Assembly (NCBI RefSeq): GCF_000204055.1
Contig: NW_006768829.1
Span: 406,001-470,000 of the forward strand
DNA length: 64,000 nucleotides
Origin: Melampsora larici-populina 98AG31
Lineage: Eukaryota > Basidiomycota > Pucciniomycetes > Pucciniales > Melampsoraceae
Reading direction: 5' to 3'
In this document: positions 12,230-25,949 of the stretch, one piece after another
How the letters are laid out: each line of letters opens with the position of its first letter
Position numbering within the stretch: the stretch's first letter is position 1
Translations under genes and position numbers: made by a program
Notes under the pieces: generated by a model
What the model was told of the DNA's origin: nothing
Database searches by the model: none
What the model saw: the letters and a program-made list of their open reading frames with translations, nothing else

Positions 12230-13224
12230 TTAGATAACACCAAAGATCCCTAGAAGTTCCAAGAGCTTCCACCATCCTGACATGAAGGAGAAAGATTTCC
12301 GATCATGAATGTTGAAGGATTGCTGCTGCTGTCCAAATACAGTTTCAGGTTCGGTTTCGATTTCAGTGGGTTCTTTAGTTTTTTGGATTTTGTCTTCAAT
12401 GGCTGGTAGTGGTTTCCAGCCATCATGATGCCTGCATCAAACAAATATAAACATTAGGTTAGAATCGGGCTCAAGATGAAGAATAATGAATGCCAGACTG
12501 ACTTGGGTTTGCAAGTGAAGCCTTTCTTGGTAACTTTACAGAGTGTGAAGCTACGAAAAAAGGAAGGAACATCAATTCATTTTGGGTAAGTGAGTGGGGA
12601 CCACGCGAAACTGAAGTGGTGGTACGTACGTTCGTAAATTGCACTTTTGAGCTTCGGTTGCTCGATCATTACATTGAGGTAATTTGCCAGGTTCGCAATC
12701 ACATTTATCATGAGCAAAAAACCCTGTTGATGGTTCGCCAGGTAGTTTGAGAGATCCAAAGAATCACATCAGTAAATTTGAATGCATGCTCGGTTTTGCT
12801 AGATGGAGAGTCTCCTTCTTAGGAAGAGGGGACCAGTGCGAAAGATAATCAACTTGTACGAACACATGTCAAATGTGCCCTGGCTGATGAAGCCAAAAGC
12901 AGTGGTTGTACTATTGGGAGCCGACGTATAACATTCGTCTACCGGAAAATCGGACTTTTGCAACGGTTTGTATTTTCCTAATTGGATCATCGTAGCGGAC
13001 ATGATAGCGAGTGTATGACGAGGAATATCATGATGTGCTTCAGGACAGCTAAGGCCTTGATCTGGCCAGTCATCATCGAGTTCGGTGCAGCTGTAGCTGG
13101 AAGGTAGCTTTGGACACGTATCGGTTTGCGCAAGTCCCATGTGTCCACCGCCCAAGTCAACCCGAGAAATGATCGAGATAGGCAGTGCGAGAAAAAGAAG
13201 CACTGCTGACAGCCGAAAGGACAT
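12230..13224 (-). CDS. Cysteine-rich secreted protein, function unknown
   Basis: The ATG at 13,224 opens an N-terminal signal peptide (MSFRLSAVLLFLALPISI, then a polar region). Exon 1 carries spaced cysteines (DTCPKL, SYSCTEL, LSCPEA, DECYTS) and an N-glycosylation site. A later exon ending at 12,630 encodes a compact Cys cluster (HDKCDCEPG, PQCNDR, QKCNLR). It is joined by a 48-nt exon (12,503-12,550; TFTLCKVTKKGFTC) to the last exon (12,230-12,431), which ends in a charged, Gln-rich tail and a TAA. These last three exons join perfectly in frame. The boundary between exon 1 and the Cys-cluster exon is unclear: the two frames differ and a stop separates them, so an intron ending at the CAG before GGTTTTTTGC or a damaged exon must be assumed. 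It looks like an apoplastic effector-type or wall protein. I do not recognise the family. Confidence 0.65.
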
Positions 13225-16200
13225 GATGATCGTGTTTGTGTGTAAAAGTTGATTGATGAATTTGGTGAAGACACTGATGAAGTGCGAATGGTAGAGATAG
13301 GACAAGATGAGATGGTTTGGGATAAAGAGGGAAAGGGAAATAGCTCAGCTTGAATTCACATGGAAAAGAGTTTTATGATATTGGAATTCTATTGACTATC
13401 TTCGGTTGTCGGTTAAAATTTTCTCTCCGTAGCGATCAAACTTGAACTTTCGTCCACACAAAATCAAACAATTCTTTCTTTTTTTCACCTGTTTTTTTTT
13501 TGATCAAATCTAATCTGAAACCGGTTCTCCATGGAAGAGTTCGTACACGCAAATCATCACCAATCCTCTTCTCCACGGCTGTAATCGACCCTATGTAATC
13601 TCAACTTCAGGGCTTCTTTTTTGATCAGCAAAAAGACAACTTCGAGCGTGATATTCACAGCATCAAGGGTTCATCTCTATGTATCGACCAAAGAAAATCT
13701 CCACCGAACCACATGCGGCATGCGGAATGCATCGGCTTGGTTCTTGGAGCATCACAGTTGCTACACACTGCTTGTACAGATTTCCTGCATTTGGCACATC
13801 TGCGATGCACAGTGCGACAGGAGCTTGTCACAGGACAGATGTATCAGTCAGTCTTCCTTGAGCAATTGTATAAAAGACCGGGAAGATCCAATCTTTGACA
13901 AGAACAGAGTTGGGTTGGGTTGAGTTGGGGATTGGGTGGGAGGTGATTTCAGCAAGTCCGTCCATATCACATTAAATTTTCATTTACATACCTTGCCTCC
14001 GCAGGGAGACTAGTCTACAAAAGCCAGCCTATGAAAGGCACAGTCTGACTTGAAAAGCTCATGAACTTCCCCGTGGTTGGTGCTCCATTTATAACCGAGT
14101 GGAATACAAGAAGAAAAATGATAGAGAAAAACGACAAACTGAAAAACAAGAAAATCATACGAACATATCCGCAACGATTGACGAGACTGGCAATTACTCG
14201 ACGATTAGTAGTTCCCCCAACGAAATTGAAAGAGGAATGATGGATCCCTCACTGACAGGACCTTAGTATTTTTCAAATGCTACCACATCCGTTAATTTTT
14301 TACTGCTTTTTATAGCGACTAGAGAACAGGCGAGCATGCCCTCCCCAGATGAGTAGCTTCAACAAACCTAGACTTAGCTCAAGTTCAACCATGGAGTCAA
14401 CAGATGAATGTACCCAATTTATAAGCCAAATATAATTGAATTTCTGAAGAGTTCATCTCAATGGAAAAATATAGGTGGTTTGTAGTGGATGACTAAAATT
14501 AATGCTATCCTCTCTACCTAATTATCTTCACGCAATCATCCATGACCCAAGAAGATAGAGCCCGTGGCTCTCAAGTAAGCTACATCCATTAGCATATACT
14601 GAAGCTTCGACTTGGTATCTGTAGGGATCTGTAGGGATCATCAACCAAAATACCATTGCACAAAATCGAACTGTGTGCCTCAAAACATTATCATTTCTTG
14701 TGAGTTGACTGGTGGTTGTCAAAATTTGGGACAAAATGCAAAGAAATCACATGGTTTCAATGTGGGTCCCAAATGTGTGTGGTCCAGGGAAATCAATTGG
14801 AGCATTGTTCATAAAGTTCCCTGCTATGTGTTTTTAATGAGATTTATCTTCTAAACCTCTAGAATGACTCTGTTCATTTGCAAATGGATTAAATTGCTTA
14901 ATATCATGTTCAGAAAGATATCATAAAGAGAAAGGCCATAAAAGATGATGATGTGTGGAAATATGGAGGCATGATTGTCGACTTCATCTTCAGCAGGGTC
15001 TCTTTTATTCAATTCTTCCCAAGAATTTCCTTGGCACACACCATATCCAATAACCAATTTTCCACCTTGAAAAAGGTAAGAACACCAAAAGATCACTCAT
15101 CATCTGTCCATCTTGAAATTAGCTTGAGGAATTCAACTCAAGTCAAGTACCCTTCTCTTCTTGATCTGTTGAAGGCATTTTTTTGCCCAGGTCAAAACAC
15201 AGTAGCTTCAAACACATCAAGATTTCTCAATCTCTTGAACAGTTAATCTGATAAAAGTTCTTGGTTTTTAGTGTGATTATTTCAAGGATTCAATTTTTGG
15301 TTGCTGTTGTTTATGTGAATGAGTTGAAATATGGTTGTTTTGCTACTCTTACAGTACGAAAAAAAATCAATAACAAATTATAATATCAAATAATTAACAA
15401 CAAAACACAAAATTAATGAGTTATGTTTGAATGAGGGGTTGTACTGCAATGCTTGGTGACAAGTGCTGGGCTTAACACAGATAAGAAGAAAAGCTTGAAG
15501 CTTCCTGTTGCAATGCTGTTAATGGTATGGAGGAATTATTAAACAGAAAGACACTGTAAATATTACATTCAAACAACTAAGGGCCCAGTGCAGCTTGATG
15601 AAAAATTGTCCAGTAGGTAAAAATCAAAATTCAATGGGTGATAAGGGGATGTCATTTTTGATCATTATTGAAAAGGAAAACACTACATTTTATACTAAAG
15701 TAACACAGTGAAGTTGGCTGCAGAAGGCTTGACTGTGTGTGGTCCTTGGTACAACTGAAAAGACTTTACTTAAAAGCATCAATAGTCAAAGTCATTGATA
15801 TGAAAAACAAAAGAGCAGCATGTGAGCACAAATATCACACATCAAGCCAGATGTCAACAAAATTTCATGGGTCAAAGCATCCACAGGTTTTCAGCCCATG
15901 ATGACTCAGATAAAACTTCTTTCTTTAAACACACAGATAGAAAAAGCATGAGGTGCTTTCCAAAAAAGTGGATTGCTCAAAATTATGCCAAAATAGAGGT
16001 ATAATTGTTTGCAAACAATAAGACCAGATAGCAAAAAAAGTTTATTGAACTTTATAAAGACTTATCAATTTCTGAAAATCAAGATTTTATTTTGCTTGCT
16101 ATCCTACAAATTCAATTGGATTTACAGCACTTCATTGATCAAAAACTAATAACAAAAACTAAAACTGAGATTGAGGTTGACTATAGCTTGCATGGGAACC

Positions 16201-19200
16201 AGAAGGAACCAGAAACAAAAACAGAACATGGACTCAAGGACCGGGAAACAGTCATGTGGGTAGCTCCTACATATATGTTTCTTTTATAATACAACTTTAT
16301 CCACACTAATATTTACATCTGTATGATCACAAATTATGTCATCATTTTTTTATTGCAATTCCCAATTCTTATTATTATAGACATTATGAGGGCATCCGAT
16401 TTTTCACCAGTTTTTATTTCACCATTTTTAGAAGAATCAAGTATAATTGACATTGTCAGAGAGATGTTTGGTATGTTTTGTCTATTTATGTTATTTATAG
16501 TTCATTTGGGAGTAGCTCTTCAAAATTTCTTGTGTAGCAGGGAATCTAGGCTCCCCATAGGGGTTTTTATTGTTAAAGTTGGGTCCTTGATTCTTGATCT
16601 CCTTTCATCCAGTTTTGGCAATACCAAAAATCTTGTTTCATGCATGCCACTTTGTAGCACCACTGCATGTACACCTGGCGCATGTGAACTCAGATAGTGC
16701 AACTGACATACTTCAAAATTCATTCCAATTGATACCAGTTTATACTCACAGACAGCAAGTGTCACCTTTGGGTGCCTAGCTGATTCATGATTGGAAGCAG
16801 ACAAATGTCAAAGTGATCTTTGGGGACCTGTAACATCTGATAGCTTTTAACCTTAATGGATGTGGGTGATGAACAAACTGGTATGGGAGAAGCATTATAC
16901 CAGTTCCCTTCAAGCTCGACTGGAAAAAATACTGGGCATCATATAAAACCAAGAACATACCAACATGAAGCCATACCATGCTGCATCACATGTTGATAAA
17001 ATGAAGCCATTCTTGGTCTGCACAACTTTTCTTGGCCAAGAGTTTTCATGGTAGATGGCACCCATTTCCTTGGGACAATACTTGTTCAAATCATGTGGCT
17101 GCCATAAGTAACTTGTGGTAAAGAGCAACCTGTATACCCCAGAAATTGGTTACCACAATCCACACAAGTTTAATCCCTCATGCCCCTGTCAACTTCTGTT
17201 GTACATCATATAGAATTCAATAAAAGCAACATTATTGTAAATGCATCAAATCAATGCTTACAAGGCGTGATAGATTGATTTGAGATAATCATACAAGCAT
17301 ATTTGGGGAGAAAGTGGACCTAATACTTACTTCATGGTGAAAAAATTGCATCCAAGACAAGGTACTATAATGTGTAAACCATTTTTTTTAGAAATTGTGG
17401 AACCCCTTCCACATTTCTGGGTAAGATCTCTGCCTAGAATGTGGATGCTTGGGCTGATGAAACACAAAAAATCTGTTCCATGTAGAAAGATCTATTTCTT
17501 TTGGCCTAGATGCTAAATTTTCAAAATAAGCTCTTCCATTTTTGTTTTGCCAAATTCCATCAACTCAATGTGTGTCTGTACTGGTTGATGGCTGTATATT
17601 CATTGGGCAGAGTAATTTGATTTGACTTCCATAATAACATCACTTACAACTACCCACTGTAAAATAATAAAAATGTGCTTTAGCCCATAATTTCAAGTAC
17701 TGTAGTGTGAATGTGTCCTATTTACTATCAAGAACAGTCTCAAAACTTACTATTTCCATGAAAGATCAACACAATTCTCAAGGGATTGTAGAATTGAACC
17801 ACTGAAAACACTGTGCAAGTCTATATCATATTGAAAACTGATGATGATGAACAATGTAAGAGACTTTGCAGCCTTCTTGGTAAAGTATGCATTGAGATCA
17901 ACTCAATAATCCATGATCCATGGCAGTTGAATGAGTAATTTTTTTCTCAAAGGATAAACATAGATGAATGTGTTTCAAGATCCTCTAACACATCAAACAC
18001 AAGTTGGATTCAAAAAGGTAGAGCTCTTGTACACCCAGTCACCTCAATTTTCTCCTGCATATATCTTTTCATTCCTCCAAGTCTATCTTATCTTATGAGC
18101 TAGAAGTTTAGCAAATGGAGTAGATTCTCAAGATGCAAGTTGTAAGATCTGATCAAATTTGAGACCTTATATTATAATGTGAAGTTTTCAGCATAAGGAA
18201 TTTTCCAACAGGAATTTGACCTGGAATTTGAAAGTTGACTCTACAGGTTCACATTCAAAAACTCAATGTTTTTATTGATCAATCAGCTTTCTTTCACCAT
18301 ACCTTCATTCATACTTGTTTCTATCATTCAACAAGATTTCACCAGATAGTGCTCAATTTGAGGATTCCAAAGTCAGTGTGAGACATTCAAAATTCTGAAA
18401 CTTGAAGGAGATGATAGATTCTTCAGAAAAAAATGTCCCAAAAAGAAATATCTGACAAGCTCTTGACCTAGATATTCCAAAACCTATCTTGAACATTCAC
18501 AAAGTCTTGGTTTAAGGGTGGTTCAAACTCAACAAAGTCTCAAACAGTTCTCTATTGCTTCTAACAGACCAAGCCTGTAAAGAATTATTCCAAGCAGTAA
18601 CTTGCACAAAGTTAAACCTCAGATTTGAGGCTTTTGCAAGAGGAATGCTTGAAATCCATCTACCCCTTTCCCTACCAATGATCAATATGTGGTCTGTAAA
18701 CAAAGATTGTGCACTGATTGCAAGTTGGGAATCAATTTTTTTAAAATAAAATCAATCCCGTCTTGCCAAAAACTGACTTGAAGATTGGATCTTGATGGAA
18801 ATTTCATATGTTACTTTCTTTTTGAGTCCATATTTGATGCTTAAATGTTTGAATTGATTTCTTGGAAAGAGCAGCTCAGCTTCCTCAGGCAAAAATTGAT
18901 GCAAAATCTGGGCAAGAGATCAGTGCAACCTTTTATCTAATTTTTGGTAGGCAATCATGTAGATAGATTTCAAGAATTCCTTCTAGAAAAAGCCCCAACT
19001 CTGAGCAATGAGACTGTGCAAGTCTGGAATAATTCTCTCATTGACACAGACTGTCTGTGACAGTGTGGGGTTTTGAAAATTTGAGCCAACTTCCCTATCT
19101 TTGTTACTTTGCTCTATATATATCTTGTTTGGTGGTTGGACCAATAATTTCACCCTGTTTTGTCAGGTACAGTCTCCTGATTTTTGAAAGAAGTATGTAC

Positions 19201-19812
19201 TTCATACATGACAATTCAAAGGAACCTGTGGGTGTCAAACAGCAAAAGCACAAAGACATCCCAGCTGGTGCCTAGTTTTGGAAAGCTTTGGAAACCCCCA
19301 GACTGGCAATCCCACTGATAGCTTCAAGTACCTCAAGTTGCTAGCTGGACTTGTAATCTTGGTAGTAGTAATCCAAGTGAAGATTTGGAATGATAGACTT
19401 TCAAGGCATATGAGGGGACTCCCAGTTGAAAATTGAACAACTCAACATTGCATATGCTGAGCTCAAGATATCACAAGTTTAAGTGAATCCAAATGTATGC
19501 TCTAAATTGATATCTTAATTGGTTAGGGTACCCCTGTATGATTGACAACTGAATTGTTGAGAAGAGAGAAAGGGTGAAGAGTTCTTCAAGGGGTTGGGGT
19601 GTTTCCCTTTCAAAATGCTCAACTCTCGGATTTTGAAATCCTGTTGACCCTTCCTTTACTTCAACTTTCTATTATTTGATGAAGCCTGAAGGGTTTCTTT
19701 CTTTATCTGAAACGAACTCTATCAAGTGATAATCGATTCGATTCATCCTGCATAATTCAATCTCAGATTCGTTTCAAGTGGTTATTTCAAAACTTTTATT
19801 CTTCAAGACTTC
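13225..19812. other. Long gene-poor region
   Basis: About 6.6 kb without a supported gene. The 13.2-14.3 kb part is the upstream side of the secreted-protein gene. From 14.5 kb on, the sequence is AT-rich with many short frames on both strands and no exon chain. A stretch at 17,240-17,275 resembles 4,060-4,095 (ATGCTTACAA.GCGTGAT), hinting at a shared repeat. Minus-strand frames between 16.4 and 17.1 kb might be transposon debris, but I cannot name a family. Near 14,620 a 12-bp unit is duplicated in tandem. Confidence 0.45.
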
Positions 19813-22800
19813 ATGGCTCCTCACTCAAACTCTTCTCTTCAGGCTAGATTAACGAAACCAAAAGGTAGCCTTAGTACCTTCCATGGTCCTCCTCCTCATT
19901 CTGCTTCTACCAGTTCAACTTCATTCAGAAGACCAGCAAAAGCCAAGTTCCACGGACAACGCTTGGATGACTTACGAATCCGTGGATCTTCATCTCATCA
20001 AAAACCTCTTTTTGGCCCCGGTAGCAAGAAATCTAACATAACCGATCCAAGCATAGTTGCTGAAACGACCGCCGAAATGGGCTTTAAACCCTCACCTCAA
20101 CCACTTCCACTTCAATCTGACTCTCCACCACAACCATCAAGACAGATTCCGAACGGTATCAGCATCGAAACAGCTCATGTTGATGAGAGCAGTGATGATG
20201 ATGATGATGACGAGGCAATTGCCGATGCTCTGCTTGGTCGTGCATCTAACCCTCGAATCTTGCTTGGGCGTCTTCACTCACTACATCCACCAGTTTTAGG
20301 TCATAAGGAAGACGGCGAAGTCTCGGATGAAGATCCGACACGGATTCTCAAAGTCGAAGGCTCAGATGTCCTATCTCGAAGAACATCACTTTTGGCCAGA
20401 ATGGGGGCTGATCAACCATCTCACATCTCAGGCGGAGCTCAGAATCAGGCTGATCCCACGAGTAACTCACCAGGTCGTTTGATTCAACTATTCAAAAAGA
20501 AACCCGATCGTTGACCCCCTTTGTTTCCTTGGTCTGACTTTTCTATCTTCAGGCCAATCCATTCAGCAACCGTCCTTGCTTGATCGTATCCCACTTCCCA
20601 CAGCACCCCGTGCTCATCTTCACTCTAATGCTGACCGTCGAGTACTTGCCGAACGCAACGCTCGAGCTCCTAATTCCCATGTTGACCATCATGATCGTTA
20701 TCACGAACTTGATACCTCACTCGAGGATCAATCCTCCATCTCTCGTAGAGTCTCATCGCAAGGCTGCGAAGGTCCTCGTCGTAGCTCTGTCTCTTCTCTC
20801 AAACGACATTCACTCTACACGGTTGATGAATCCAAAGACCATCGGGAGACAGGTTCTCCCCATGGTTACATCAGTCCCACCATGAACAAAGGCGACGGTG
20901 ATGCAGATGAACGAGGCTCGAATGCAAGTTTTCATTCACATACTCGCAAGACCAAGGAAAACACTAGCTTTGGGAGCTCTGCTCATCACAGACCATCTGT
21001 GTCTGCCGTCCCGAATCAGACACTTCCCACCGCCCCATCATCGTCATTAACTCATCGAATCGATACGAAGAGTGATAACAGGGATGGTCGCTCCATCAAT
21101 GATCAACACGGTGCGCAGAGCGCGCTACTGGCTCGAATCGGTGATCAATCCATTGCATCAAGTGGAGCATCTCATCAATCATCCATTCTTGCCCCTGTGG
21201 GCTTACGTGATCGCCTCGGCCTGGCAAACACCTCCGCCTCTACCGTAGCGACGACCTCGAAGAGTTTACTTGAACGTACGATACCTAAAATGCAGCATCC
21301 TCCTCCGCTTCAGCTTGCACGGCGTTCTCCTGAAACCACCTCATCATCTGAGCTTTATCGTTCGTCTCGCTATGGTGATCAGAAACCTGCAGCTGACCGA
21401 GTCTTGTCCCCAAGAACCGCATCATCAGCAGATTGGAGACATGCAAGTTACTCGAGCCATCCTAAAAGAAGGCATTACTCCCGATCAAGATCGCCTGTCG
21501 GCAGACGTAGTCGATATTCACCCATCCCTTTGAGTGCTCACAGTCGTGGTCGTTCTCCTCCTAGCCCCCGGCACAGGCATTCCCGTAGTATGAGGTATTC
21601 TCGATCGCCTCCAGGCTTCGATCGCCGTCGATCACCGCCTAGAGGACCAAGAGGCTACCGCCGACCTTCGTCGCCTGCGCACAGCGTTAGTTCAAGGCGA
21701 CGAGAACCTCAACACTCTCCTCCCCGTGCGCCTTACAGCGCACGAGAATATCACCATCGTCGCAACTTTTCATCATCACAGCATTCAGCCTCGGCAATAC
21801 CTCCCATCAACAGCGAGACTCGCGGTCGATTGGGATCAAGAGACACCCACGTTCCCGACACAAACTCTTCAAGAGACAACCTACGCATCAAACCTCCCAC
21901 ACAGATCTCTATATTAATATCCAATCTACCATCAAGTCTTGAGTTGAAGCCCTTCGATGTATATCAACATCTGACTGATTCTCTCTACCGAGAACACACA
22001 GATCCATCCATCCCCTATGAGCTGACACTATACAGATTTGCAGGTACTTCCCGAATATGCGGTGAGCTCAGGTTCCATCGTGAAGAAGACGCTCGCACCT
22101 TTGAGAAAAAAGCTATTCGCCGTTGGAAAGATGAATGGGATGATGGTCAGAAAAGCTCATCTGAACGAAGAGTGGAGTTTGTTGTGGTCGATCGAGATAG
22201 AGCTCCATGGCCCGGGTATAGTTTGATTCCTCATATATTCACTGTCGTCTGCCTGCGCTGATCGTTGGCTAATGCTCAAAACCTTCGTCTGCTATCACTT
22301 TACACAGGAAACATTGCACATACAAATACAAACACAACGGCCTTGGTGATGGGACGATCACTACCGGAAGTGGATCCACCTTTCATCCAGCTCCGGATGA
22401 ATCATCCACCATGACCAATTCAGCCAACGCATCCCTGAAAGACGAAGCGTCATCTAATACCAAGGAGGTCGGACCACCAACACCTACCAGTTTCAAATCA
22501 AACCCCATTTGCCCACCGTCACCCAAGAATCGCTTACCACCTGATGAGCAACGCACCGGTGTCCTGATTAGTTCGTTGAGGCCATCTACGAATATATCTG
22601 TACTCCATAGCTTGTTCATCGTGCCTACTAGACCAAGAAACTTCAGAATTTTTCAACCGTCTCATATAAGTTATGGAACAATTCTCCTTGACGAGCATGA
22701 ACGGAAATTGGCTTGTTTACTCAAGTTCAAAGATTCAGTCATCGCTCAGAGTTTCTTCCGTGTCCTTCTCGATAATGCTCCTTTTCAGCCTATGGAAGCT

Positions 22801-23675
22801 AGTTTGGTTCAGTTTGAGGTGCGTAGTTTCTTTCATTTCAACCTTTCTGGTAATCTCGTCATCTACAAAAGTAAAATGGGGCAAAGAAGAAAAAGTCATA
22901 AGAGCACTCAATAGAATTGAAGTGACTGGCTTCATATTATGATCATTGTCTTGAATGGATGAGGATGTGCCGCTGCTAATATGACATATCGAACTTTAGT
23001 CTGTTCATTTTTCCAAGTTAGTCTTTTTTTGTTTCCAAAACTCTGCGGGACCTTTTGATTTGCAGATGAAGGCTTAAACTTTTCCACAGACTTGATTTTT
23101 CTAGTGCGATCCCTATAGGTGGCTCATCAGACCCGCCACAAGAAGAAGAAGCAAGTCCGGATCCCCCTCGCGGAACAAGGGAAGAATTGACGAGCCCTCC
23201 GCTTGGATCGATCGCCCAACTACCAGCGAAACCAAGTGGTACACCACCCTCACCTATCGGTCTCCAGATCAACCGAATCTTGGCCATGGCTCGGCCTCCA
23301 CTCTTTCAACCTAACGCTCATCTCTCACCCGATTTCAGTCATCATCATTCTTCAACCGATTTCAGCAACCACTTCATCCCCTCTCCATTCTATAATAATT
23401 TTTCAACAGCAGATCATCATCTTACAAGTTCCGGCTCAATGCAGCCATCGGTCCCGATTCCGATGCTCACACCTGAAGAACATAGAGCGTATGAGTTACG
23501 TCAAACTATTTTGGCGAGACGTTCGAACCCGAACCCGAATGCGACACACTCGAATCCTGATGTGTTATATGATAACCTAAGGCTCAATTCACCGCATTTG
23601 ATGAATTATCCATCACAAACTGACGTCTATCATGAATATGAACAAGATTATCTCGAGAACGGACAACATCACTAG
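19813..23675 (+). CDS. Large arginine/serine-rich (RS) protein, possibly RNA-processing
   Basis: The exon chain is 19,813-20,473, 20,553-22,215, 22,308-22,818 and a last exon from about 23,116 (acceptor unsure) to 23,675, about 1,100 residues in all. The first exon has an acidic Asp tract (SSDDDDDDEAIADALLGRA). The second contains a strong RS domain at about residues 520-600 (SRSRSPVGRRSRYSP, RSPPSPRHRHSRS) and, behind it, a folded segment of the type ISILISNLPSSLEL that suggests an RRM-like beta-alpha unit. The third has a second similar segment (GVLISSLRPSTNISVL). The tail is Pro/Asn/Ser-rich. RS domains act in nuclear pre-mRNA splicing and mRNP assembly, so a nuclear role is inferred. The joins at 20,473/20,553 and 22,215/22,308 keep frame exactly. 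The last donor (22,818, or one about 30 bp later) is uncertain. Confidence 0.75.
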
Positions 23676-25089
23676 AAGGAAACTGAACCAAGAAACTTTC
23701 CAGGAACCGACAAAGAACCCGGCTTTACATTCGAGCAAGCGAGACTGGATCGCGCAAGGTCTTATATTTCCACATTGAAGATCAAGGCAAGACCACGTCA
23801 CTTTTTTTTCTTTTTTTTCTCTTCCCCTTTCCTTCAAATTGCTTTGCTTTTTAATGAATGTGAATTTGGGTGTGCGGAGGGCTATATGTATTGTGTATTT
23901 GAAAGGTCATTTAAATCAATAGTCATCTTTGCTCGTTTCCTTAGTCTTGGGGGGGCCTGATTGACCCGTTTTCTCTATCTCTCTCTTTTACAAAAAGAAC
24001 AACAATTTTTTTTTACTGCATTGTAATTGAAGATTTGTTTTTGAAAATTTTCATGAGTTTTTCAATCTTATTTTTATTAGAATTTTATATCTTTATTTAT
24101 AATTCCACAAGTTTCGTACTGAAGACGATATTTGTTGAAGGGAGGAGAGGAGAGAATAGAAAAAGGAGAGTAAAAGTGAGGTGAGATGTGTAGAGCCTGA
24201 GGAAGGGATATGTAGAGAGATGGATAGACAATTTGCATTTTCCCTAAAGATTTTGTACCATTGATCTTTGAATGGATAAAACAACTGGACAGAATTAGTA
24301 TCAACCTGGATGGGAAGCAGTGGGGTCTTTAGTCAAGATTCCACAGTGGTGCCCAAATTGAAGTGACCAAATGGTCTCCCACACATCATGTCAGTGCTAC
24401 AACTGGTTTACCATAAGTTTCAAGATGCCTTTCACTTTTGAATCACTCAATCAAACATTGAGTTTCCCAGTAACTTGGACTGAATAATCTATGGAGCAAG
24501 TTGAACTAAAATGCATGATATTAGAACATCTCATCAGGACCCAGGCAAACCCTACCAAAGCCTGTTGAGCTGGGAGGTATGAATTTTTGAAAGAATATTT
24601 TTTGATGTAGGGGTCTGACAGGTATGAATTCAATTTTCTCAAAAAAATGGTGCTTGTCTGAGCGTATGGATCTCAAAATGTCCAAAATACGTGACATTTG
24701 ACCTATATGTCACTGTCAGGAGTGTATGGATTTTGTTGGATTTTGTCAGAAAAGTTCCTCATACACTTTTATTAAGAATTGAAGTCAAATTTTCTGTAGT
24801 GATTGCACAGGCCAGATCATCTATAAGTACATGCATCAAGTAATCATGAAGTTTGATGCCAAACTATCTGCTCAAAAGCCTGATCAGCATATATTTTGGC
24901 CAACCAATCAAGGAAAAGATTTTTTGCTCAAAACACCTAAAATATTTTCTCAAATATGGAGGTGTGTATGAGAACCAAATTTCAGCTGACTAAACTCCCA
25001 AAACCTGGGGTTGACATACACACAAAACTGTTTTTTTTTTTGAAAAATTCAATCTTTATTCCAGTATGAAAAAGGTCAAAATCAGTGAT
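23676..25089. other. Spacer with long T tracts, no gene
   Basis: It begins with the 3' flank of the RS gene (poly-T/CT tracts, 23.8-24.1 kb) and continues as AT-rich DNA. I see no coding exon. The downstream part borders the truncated 3' end of the secreted-family pseudogene. Confidence 0.45.
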
Positions 25090-25681
25090 TTTTGATAACC
25101 CACTCACCTGGGGCTTTGCCAGGGTCCCAGAAAAACCTTTCTGATGGAATCATCCACAGGAAGTCCCTTCAAGTGGTCTGGCTTGAGGATTTCAATTTTC
25201 CTGCCCAAAGGTTCAAAGTGTACATTGTCAAAATTGGGTTTAGAGACCCCCCCACCTTCCAACCTTTCAGCCTTCTTGGATTTTGGAGTAAATGTGAGAT
25301 CCTTGTTCAGTCTTTTGTATCTTTCATGGCTTTGATGACAGGTGTACCAATTTCTTCTATTGATGGTCAAATGATTTAAGCAATAACATCAAAGAGAGTA
25401 CTAAAATTGGAGTTCCATGTGACACATCCTTGACTGCTTCAAGATTGTTTGACCCTATCTGCAGAATAAGTAGAAGGAAAATCAGCTGATGTCCAGAAAG
25501 AGAAGAATTCAAAGCAGCTGTTAGACACACCTCCAACAGTAGTTACAACACTTTTGACATCTTTGGCAACAAGTGCTGCGTTTTGAGCCATAGAGTGTCT
25601 CTTGACACAGAAATTCACTTTGGAAATGGACAATAGAAGTTATATGTTTCTTAACTTTGACTTTGCAGAATTCATCATCAT
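25090..25681 (-). pseudogene. Broken, truncated copy of the secreted lysine-rich family (unit A)
   Basis: Read on the minus strand from an ATGATGATG at 25,681, the sequence follows the two intact paralogs at 27.9-29.7 kb and 38.9-40.4 kb. It has the signal-peptide exon (SKLRNI, then KVNFCVKRHS), the same donor context GTGTGT, a second exon, and the start of exon 3 (KSKKAERLEGG, then KIEILKPDHLKGL). It carries a TAA inside the signal peptide, a TGA in exon 2 and a TGA early in exon 3, and it stops after roughly 90 codons of exon 3. The long remainder of exon 3 and the conserved last exon are missing. A degenerate first unit of the tandem array. Confidence 0.75.
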
Positions 25682-25949
25682 GAATAAATCAATGCTGATT
25701 GGTCTTTCCTCAGATCAGATATTAAGCTTCTTAGAAGTATGGATTAGTAGAAATGTAGTATGAATACAGTGAAAGAGAAGTTATGAAAATATATCAAAAC
25801 CAATGTATACAGCTAGTATCAATTGACATATGAATCATCTATATGGCTTGTTCATATTCATGATCTTTCTTTGTTACATCATACACTTGTGATCATTATG
25901 TATGGCATGATGTTTGATTTTGATCCATAAAGGTTCACTTTACTTTTAC

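Noticed and set aside
16323..17128. Frames on both strands resembling transposon debris
   Set aside because: I could not tie any segment to a named family; hydrophobic low-complexity stretches can arise from AT-rich DNA.
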